Of a DNA stretch of 8,679 nucleotides, positions 4,571 through 8,679 are shown piece after piece. The stretch's first letter is position 1; every line of letters begins with the position of its first letter. Source of the stretch: Candidatus Kapaibacterium sp. (GTDB lineage: Bacteria; Bacteroidota; Ignavibacteria; Palsa-1295); contig JANWLI010000180.1 of NCBI GenBank assembly GCA_025450975.1, positions 1 to 8,679 of the forward strand, in the 5' to 3' direction. The translations under genes and the position numbers were made by a program. Under the pieces are notes generated by a model. It did no database searches. It was not told the DNA's origin and was given only the letters and a program-made list of their open reading frames with translations.

Positions 4571-5716
4571 ATGAAGCGACCCCGGGTCTTCATCAAGCAG
4601 GGTTACTTCTGGCTGCAGTACTATGTACCCGGCCGGGAAGATCACATCCGGAGATCCACCGGCGTCGTCGCCGATATCACATTCACCAAGGGAAACCCGG
4701 ACTGGTGGAAGAAGAGTAAGCACGCAGCGAAGATCCGGGCATCGATCGAACAGATCGAAACCGATCGGAGGCTTTCCGGGATCGGTATGTCATCGGTGAC
4801 CAGGAAGCCAAGCCGGAAGGTCCCGGGCCTGCTCGCGGTCGTGGCTGAGCTCAATAACGAATCCTCTGCAGAGGGACCGCTGTCCGATCAAACGATCAAG
4901 CGCCGGGTCAACTCAGCCAATACACTGCTTCGTTACGATCATCGCTTATCGATCGCGCGGGAGTTTACCAAGGAATGGGTCGCAGATCTGCGGCGATGGA
5001 TGAAAGCACAGAAGTTTACCGAGTGGACACAGTACACGCTCCTGCAGGACCTCAAGCTGTTCGTGAAATTTGCCACATCGAAGCGATACACGGACCGGAA
5101 TACCCTGGCCGACATGCGGTTCACACAACCCGAGTCATCCACCGAGCACACGCCGCGATCGGAGGAGTTTAAACTGTTCACCTGGCTCTACCATCACAAC
5201 CCAAAATACTTTCTCGCATTCATTACGCAACGTCTCGCCGGCTACAGGATCTCCGACGTCATTACGATCGAGCGATCGCAGCTCGATCTGAAGAACAATC
5301 TCTTCCGGAATGTGCTGAACGTGAAAGGTCACCGGCCGGAAGTCTTCCCGATAAGCGATGCGCTGGCCTACGTGTATGATAATATGCAGCATGAGTTCGG
5401 CATTGCCTTCCCTTTCCCGAGCTCGTATCGATACGCGATGGATGTACTGCAGGAAGGCTGCAAGAAATTAGAGATCCGGAAGATCCCAACGCATCAGTTT
5501 AAGCGTAACTATTCCGGAGAGATCGAAGATATCGAGACACTCACACATATCTTCGACATGTTGATGCATCATAAGACGAAGAGTGTTGCCGGCAGAAGCT
5601 ACACCGGGAAGAATATCGAACTCATGCGTGGCGCTCTCAATAAAGCACAGCCACACTGGATGGCATTCGTGAAGAAACTCGTGATAAAAACAGGGACTAA
5701 GCAGGGACTAAAATAA
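4571..5716 (+). CDS. Tyrosine recombinase (integrase) of the element, 381 aa
   Basis: It catalyses site-specific integration, and with partners excision, through a phosphotyrosine intermediate. Residues about 1-75 look like an arm-binding region (FIKQGYFWLQYYV), about 95-180 the helical core-binding domain, and about 195-355 the catalytic domain. Visible catalytic residues: Arg226 (LAGYRISDV), Lys252 (VKGHRP), His308 in THQFKRN, His333/His334 (LMHHKTKSV), and Tyr344 (GRSYTG). The second Arg of the usual HxxR box is Lys311 here, with Arg312 next to it. Length fits the family. The start is 4 bases after the previous stop, so the gene is the last of the repressor operon and is probably controlled by the repressor promoter. 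The stop codon runs into a strong terminator, then tRNA-Asn, the likely target. Confidence 0.88.
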   Translation: MKRPRVFIKQGYFWLQYYVPGREDHIRRSTGVVADITFTKGNPDWWKKSKHAAKIRASIEQIETDRRLSGIGMSSVTRKPSRKVPGLLAVVAELNNESSAEGPLSDQTIKRRVNSANTLLRYDHRLSIAREFTKEWVADLRRWMKAQKFTEWTQYTLLQDLKLFVKFATSKRYTDRNTLADMRFTQPESSTEHTPRSEEFKLFTWLYHHNPKYFLAFITQRLAGYRISDVITIERSQLDLKNNLFRNVLNVKGHRPEVFPISDALAYVYDNMQHEFGIAFPFPSSYRYAMDVLQEGCKKLEIRKIPTHQFKRNYSGEIEDIETLTHIFDMLMHHKTKSVAGRSYTGKNIELMRGALNKAQPHWMAFVKKLVIKTGTKQGLK

Positions 5717-5752
5717 AAAACCGCCGAAATTACGTTGAATTTGGCGGTTTTT
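5716..5752. terminator. Two-way intrinsic terminator between integrase and tRNA-Asn
   Basis: Arms at 5721-5731 and 5738-5747 pair over ten bases (CCGCC and AAATT blocks, one bulged G at 5726) with a six-base loop. A runs on the left (from 5715) and five T on the right give U tails in both directions, so it can end the integrase operon rightward and the tRNA transcript leftward. The first A belongs to the integrase stop codon. Confidence 0.9.
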
Positions 5753-5764
5753 GTAGGCAGTAAG

Positions 5765-5838
5765 CTCCTGAGGTAGGACTTGAACCTACGACCCTCTGAT
5801 TAACAGTCAGATGCTCTAACCAACTGAGCTACTCAGGA
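5765..5838 (-). tRNA. tRNA-Asn (anticodon GTT)
   Basis: The 74-base minus-strand sequence folds as a full cloverleaf. The acceptor stem is TCCTGAG (5838-5832) with CTCAGGA (5772-5766) and discriminator G at 5765. The D arm contains AGCTCAGTTGGTTAGAGC, the anticodon stem CTGAC/GTCAG-type encloses the GTT anticodon (TGTTAAT loop), and the T arm has the GGTTCAAGTCC consensus. The 3' CCA is not encoded (CTT follows), so it is added by the CCA enzyme. The gene is complete, although it is the probable integration site. That is expected when the element supplies the 3' end. Its 3' transcript end is the shared terminator. Confidence 0.97.
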
Positions 5839-5923
5839 AAGTGCGGCGATGAAACGAAGAAACCGAGCGGCACGGTTCCGAGATTCTTTTCTTTCCTTAA
5901 AGTTACCAACGGTAGTCCCTCCG

Positions 5924-5931
5924 TAATTTTG
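5924..5931 (+). promoter_or_regulatory. GH57 promoter -7 box (TAATTTTG), near-leaderless
   Basis: TAATTTTG fits TAnnTTTG and ends only 7 bases before the ATG at 5939, so the transcript would carry almost no leader. The upstream -33 region (around 5897-5904, TTAAAGTT) is a weak match. The rest of 5839-5923, between this box and the tRNA, shows no gene; a tRNA promoter on the minus strand must lie there but I cannot place it. Confidence 0.5.
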
Positions 5932-5938
5932 CAGAGCA

Positions 5939-7669
5939 ATGCTTGGCACCTTTACGTTCGTTCTTCACACGCACCTGCCCTACGTCCTGGGCCACGGCAA
6001 ATGGCCCCACGGCAGCGACTGGCTCTGTGAAGCCGTCGCAGAATGCTATATCCCGATATTAAAAGAGCTTGATCGCCTCGCCGAGGCGCGCGTCCCTGCT
6101 CGTATTTCCATGGATTTTACTCCTGTCCTGCTCGAGCAGTTAGCCGACGAGCGCTTTCCGGACGTATTTATCGATTACTGCAACGAACGGATCGACCTCG
6201 CCGAACAGGACTACGAACATTTTTTTCAGACGAAAGAGCTTGAGTTGCGACCGCTCGCGCTCATGTGGCATACGTTCTACTCGGAGTGCAAGCGGTCGTT
6301 CGAGCATACGTTTAAGCGCAACATCGTTGCAGCGTTTCGCAAGCATGTCGAAGCCGGCACACTCGATGCGATGACCAGCGGCGCTACCCACGGGTACTTT
6401 CCTTTGCTGCTGCACGACGAACATATCCGTGCACAGATCAAGATCGGTATCGATACGCACGAGCGACACTTCGGCATAAAGCCAACAGGGATCTGGCTCC
6501 CCGAGTGTGGGTACCGCCCACGGTACAACTGGCACCCGCCGGTTGGCCCTGCAGATGTGCAGAAGGTCTATCGTGAACGAGCCGGCGTCGAGGAGATTCT
6601 CGCCGAATGTGGTTTGGAGTATTTCGTCGTCGAAGGAACACTGACAAAAGGCGGTATTCCGATGACTGCGCACTACCAGATCTTTGAATCATACCTCGAC
6701 GAGCTCCATAGTTCGAACGAGTGGGTGAAAATGCAGATGCAGTTCGAAGAGCATGGCGACAGATCACTTGCAGACATTTACGGAGTAAAGTCTACCATGC
6801 GCGGTCTTCCCGGCAAGACGCCCGTTGTCTTTTCACGCGATCGCCGCACTTCGGAACAGGTCTGGAGCGGGCGCATCGGCTATCCGGGCGATCCGGCATA
6901 CCTTGAATTCCATAAGAAGCATCACAACTCAGGTCTTCGCTACTGGCGTGTAACCGGGCAAAAGACCGGCCTCGGCGAAAAGAAGATCTATGACGAAGCT
7001 GCTGCAACTTCGAAAACGCTTCAGCATGCCGAACACTTTGTCGCGCTCGTCAAGGAAACGCTGCGTGAACACAAGAGCAAGACAGGCAGAAATGGCATTG
7101 TTTGTTCACCGTTCGACACCGAGCTTTTTGGCCATTGGTGGTTCGAAGGTCCGCAGTTTCTCGGAAAAGTATTTGAGCGGCTCCATGCCGATCGCGACGT
7201 TGCTCTTACCAATTGTGCGCACTATCTGGCCGATCATCAGCCGCGTCAGACGATCGCCTTGCCAGAAGGCTCGTGGGGCGATGGCGGCGGGCATTACGTC
7301 TGGATGAATCGCGATGTTGCCTGGACCTGGGACGACATCTACCCGCTCGAAGAACGATTCCGTAAACTCGTTCAGAAGATCGATCCCGAAAATGCAAATA
7401 CGTTTCTTCGCAATGTGATGACGCAGGCAGCGCGCGAGCTTTTGCTCGTTGAATCCAGCGACTGGCAATTTATCATCACGACGAAAGGTGCGATCGACTA
7501 TTCGACGAAACGCTTTGACGAGCACGCCGCGAACCTGCGTTTACTGCTTGAGCTTGCAGATCGTTTGCTTGAAGGTGGCGAGCCCGATGCCGAAGACGAG
7601 CAGCTCCTCGCACAGATCAATACAGCAAATCCACTTTTTGGCGAATTAAAGATCGAATATTGGCTTTAG
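5939..7669 (+). CDS. GH57 1,4-alpha-glucan branching enzyme (DUF1957 type), 576 aa
   Basis: Enzymes of this kind make alpha-1,6 branches in glycogen-like glucans in the cytoplasm (EC 2.4.1.18). The GH57 landmarks are in order: HTHLPYV (10-16), an H-G-Y-F-P block (151-155), GIWLPECGYRP (184-194) with Glu189 as the likely nucleophile, PFDTELFGHWWFEGP (391-405) with Asp393 as the likely acid/base, and a C-terminal block (WMNRDVAWTWDDIYPLEERF) typical of the branching subfamily, followed by a helical domain. An excursion at about 320-350 (HKKHHNSGLRYWRVTGQKTG) matches the catalytic-loop region. The length is between those of the short bacterial and longer archaeal enzymes. Start chosen from the promoter box just upstream. 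A secreted protein gene follows after 14 bases, probably in one operon. Confidence 0.92.
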   Translation: MLGTFTFVLHTHLPYVLGHGKWPHGSDWLCEAVAECYIPILKELDRLAEARVPARISMDFTPVLLEQLADERFPDVFIDYCNERIDLAEQDYEHFFQTKELELRPLALMWHTFYSECKRSFEHTFKRNIVAAFRKHVEAGTLDAMTSGATHGYFPLLLHDEHIRAQIKIGIDTHERHFGIKPTGIWLPECGYRPRYNWHPPVGPADVQKVYRERAGVEEILAECGLEYFVVEGTLTKGGIPMTAHYQIFESYLDELHSSNEWVKMQMQFEEHGDRSLADIYGVKSTMRGLPGKTPVVFSRDRRTSEQVWSGRIGYPGDPAYLEFHKKHHNSGLRYWRVTGQKTGLGEKKIYDEAAATSKTLQHAEHFVALVKETLREHKSKTGRNGIVCSPFDTELFGHWWFEGPQFLGKVFERLHADRDVALTNCAHYLADHQPRQTIALPEGSWGDGGGHYVWMNRDVAWTWDDIYPLEERFRKLVQKIDPENANTFLRNVMTQAARELLLVESSDWQFIITTKGAIDYSTKRFDEHAANLRLLLELADRLLEGGEPDAEDEQLLAQINTANPLFGELKIEYWL

Positions 7670-7683
7670 TATATCCGGAAGAT

Positions 7684-8259
7684 ATGCTTAAGCCTCTCCT
7701 CGCTTTTGTCGTCTTGTTTGTCGCTATCGGGTCACATGCAACAAGCCTGATCCCTTCGGATTCGGCTCGTCTAAAGATCGCCGAACGCGCGCAGCAAGTA
7801 TTAAGTATCCTCGCTAAAAAACAACTCGACAAACTCGCACCCATCGTCCACCCCGACTCCGGTGTTCGTTTTTCTCCGTATGGATTCATCGGTAAAGCAA
7901 GCAGGACCTTCAAGCCAGAAGAACTCGCAACGCTTTGGAAGAACAAGCAGAAGTTCTTTTGGGGACTCTACAACGGTACCGGCAGGCCAATACGACGAAC
8001 CTTCCAGGAATATTTCAAGCGGTTCGTCTACGATCGCGACTATACGTCCTCCGCACTCATTGCTTATAATGCCGTTCAGCGAACGGACATGTTCGTCAAT
8101 CTTTTCGACATCTACCCACGCTCGATCGTCGTCGATCACTTATTCCTTGCAACGCCGGAATTCGAGGAAATGGACTGGCGGGCACTGCGGCTGGTCTTCA
8201 CCGAGCATCACGGGGAATGGTATCTTATTCATATTGTTCATGATGAATGGACGATCTAA
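7684..8259 (+). CDS. Conserved secreted protein, about 191 aa, possibly NTF2-like
   Basis: The frame is open from 7660, but that start would overlap the GH57 gene; ATG 7684 gives a clear signal peptide (MLKPLLAFVVLFVAIGSHA, cleavage after S-H-A). The mature part begins with a helix (LKIAERAQQVLSILAKKQLD), then HPDSGVRFSPYGF, a W-G-x-Y-x-G-x-G-x-P-I segment, the aromatic EYFKRFVYDRDY, and ends WYLIHIVHDEWTI. The order of an N-terminal helix, a long curved sheet and a final W-Y-L-x-x-I-x-H-D strand recalls small NTF2-like periplasmic proteins found in many bacteria. I recognise the pattern but not an assigned function. It lies 14 bases after the branching enzyme, so co-transcription is likely; a functional link to glycogen is not evident because this protein is exported. 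Confidence 0.8.
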   Translation: MLKPLLAFVVLFVAIGSHATSLIPSDSARLKIAERAQQVLSILAKKQLDKLAPIVHPDSGVRFSPYGFIGKASRTFKPEELATLWKNKQKFFWGLYNGTGRPIRRTFQEYFKRFVYDRDYTSSALIAYNAVQRTDMFVNLFDIYPRSIVVDHLFLATPEFEEMDWRALRLVFTEHHGEWYLIHIVHDEWTI

Positions 8260-8332
8260 AGTGTCCCAGGTTTCTTTAGGCGACCTCTACCGTCGGAGGA
8301 TGAGCGCGTCCTCTTTGTCTCTGGGCACAACA

Positions 8333-8679
8333 ATGAAGCACGCCGTTCATCTGAGCTTCCTTCTTGTGTATAGCGGCTGCGCAACGGTGTTTAATGGCAA
8401 TACACAGGATGTGCCAGTCAAGGTCCAGAAAGGGACGACCATTAGTAACTATAATGGTACGCAGATCCCGATGCGTACTGTTATCGAAGATGGCGATACG
8501 ATCACGAGCATTCGGCTTTCACGAAAAACCGACCAGGTGTTGCGCTTTGCTTACCGTGACAAGGAAGCGATGATCACGATACCACGCACTATCGATGGCG
8601 GCTGGATCGGAGCAGATGCCTTCTTCTATATTTATCCGCTCATCGTCGATGCCATCACCGGAGCTTGGTTCACGTTCGA
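8333..8679 (+). CDS. Lipoprotein, 5' part only (gene continues past the window)
   Basis: Only the first 115 codons are visible. ATG 8333 gives MKHAVHLSFLLVYSGC, a short lipoprotein signal with Cys16 as the probable lipidation site; Tyr at -3 is not ideal. An in-frame ATG at 8300 directly after GGAGG is less likely because the spacing is zero and the signal would start late. The mature start CATVFNGNTQDVPVKVQKG resembles the C-A-T-x-x-x-G-x-T-Q-x-V opening of small bacterial lipoproteins with PEGA-like domains. Later segments (TSIRLSRKTDQVLRF, then IDGGWIGADAFFYIYPLIV, then DAITGAWFTF) fit that type: a Ser/Thr-Arg-Lys element and a G-x-W-x-x-x-D-x-x-T-G-A-W end. The preceding 73-base gap shows no promoter box or terminator. 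Confidence 0.7.
   Translation, partial: MKHAVHLSFLLVYSGCATVFNGNTQDVPVKVQKGTTISNYNGTQIPMRTVIEDGDTITSIRLSRKTDQVLRFAYRDKEAMITIPRTIDGGWIGADAFFYIYPLIVDAITGAWFTF

Larger units (their letters stand above)
1..5764. mobile_element. Partial integrated element (prophage-like or other integrative element), right end at tRNA-Asn
   Basis: This stretch has divergent regulator-led gene series, a tyrosine recombinase as its last gene, and an intact tRNA-Asn 49 bases past the recombinase stop, with the tRNA 3' end facing the element. Tyrosine recombinases commonly insert elements into tRNA 3' ends and rebuild the tRNA, so the right junction should lie in or just next to 5765-5810. No second copy of the tRNA 3' part is visible in the window, so the left junction is probably beyond base 1. 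No capsid, tail, terminase, conjugation or replication gene is seen here, so prophage, satellite and integrative element cannot be told apart. The XRE, CII-like and ImmA-like genes favour phage ancestry. Base composition looks much like the neighbouring chromosome apart from the AT-rich control region. Confidence 0.7.

Noticed and set aside
6140..6673. Open frame of 177 codons on the minus strand
   Set aside because: It is fully inside and opposite the well-supported GH57 gene; third-position bias explains it.
1..8679. CRISPR array, insertion sequence or rRNA
   Set aside because: No regularly spaced repeats, transposase-like protein, terminal inverted repeats or rRNA-like stretch were seen on reading both strands.

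Overview
The window joins part of an integrated genetic element (about 1-5764, left end outside the window) to a stretch of chromosome (about 5765-8679). Three promoter-like sites carry the TAnnTTTG box used by the primary sigma factor of Bacteroidota and relatives, Shine-Dalgarno sequences are mostly absent, and lipoprotein signals are common. This suggests a member of the Bacteroidota/Chlorobiota/Ignavibacteria/Kapabacteria group. That assignment is an inference and cannot be made finer from the sequence alone.

Element, left arm (33-2833, minus strand). A leftward series starts at an AT-rich control region. It runs: ribbon-helix-helix-like protein, phage CII-like regulator, small helix-turn-helix protein, one-span membrane protein, a 124-base gap with hairpins, then four unrecognised proteins (98, 231, 75 and 58 aa). 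Several junctions overlap as ATGA, GTGA or TAATG, so translation is probably coupled. The series continues past base 1.

Control region (2834-3038). Two divergent promoters flank several inverted and direct repeats. This has the layout of a temperate-phage or integrative-element genetic switch.

Element, right arm (3039-5716, plus strand). Five genes are packed with 0-4 bases between them: an XRE-type repressor, a lipoprotein with a C-terminal membrane span, a degenerate ImmA/IrrE-like protein, a secreted protein, and a tyrosine recombinase with an unusual catalytic box. A strong two-way terminator follows, and then an intact tRNA-Asn(GTT) on the other strand with its 3' end facing the integrase. 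This is the usual arrangement after integration into a tRNA 3' end. Tying repressor, envelope proteins and integrase into one transcript suggests a lysogeny or maintenance module.

Chromosome (5765-8679). tRNA-Asn is followed by a GH57 (DUF1957-type) glycogen branching enzyme whose promoter sits almost on its start codon, a secreted conserved protein probably in the same operon, and the 5' part of a lipoprotein gene cut by the window end.

The most interesting parts are the compact repressor-to-integrase operon with its pseudo-ImmA and u-spanin-like lipoprotein, and the run of unrecognised coupled small genes in the left arm. GATC is about three-fold over-represented across both element and host.
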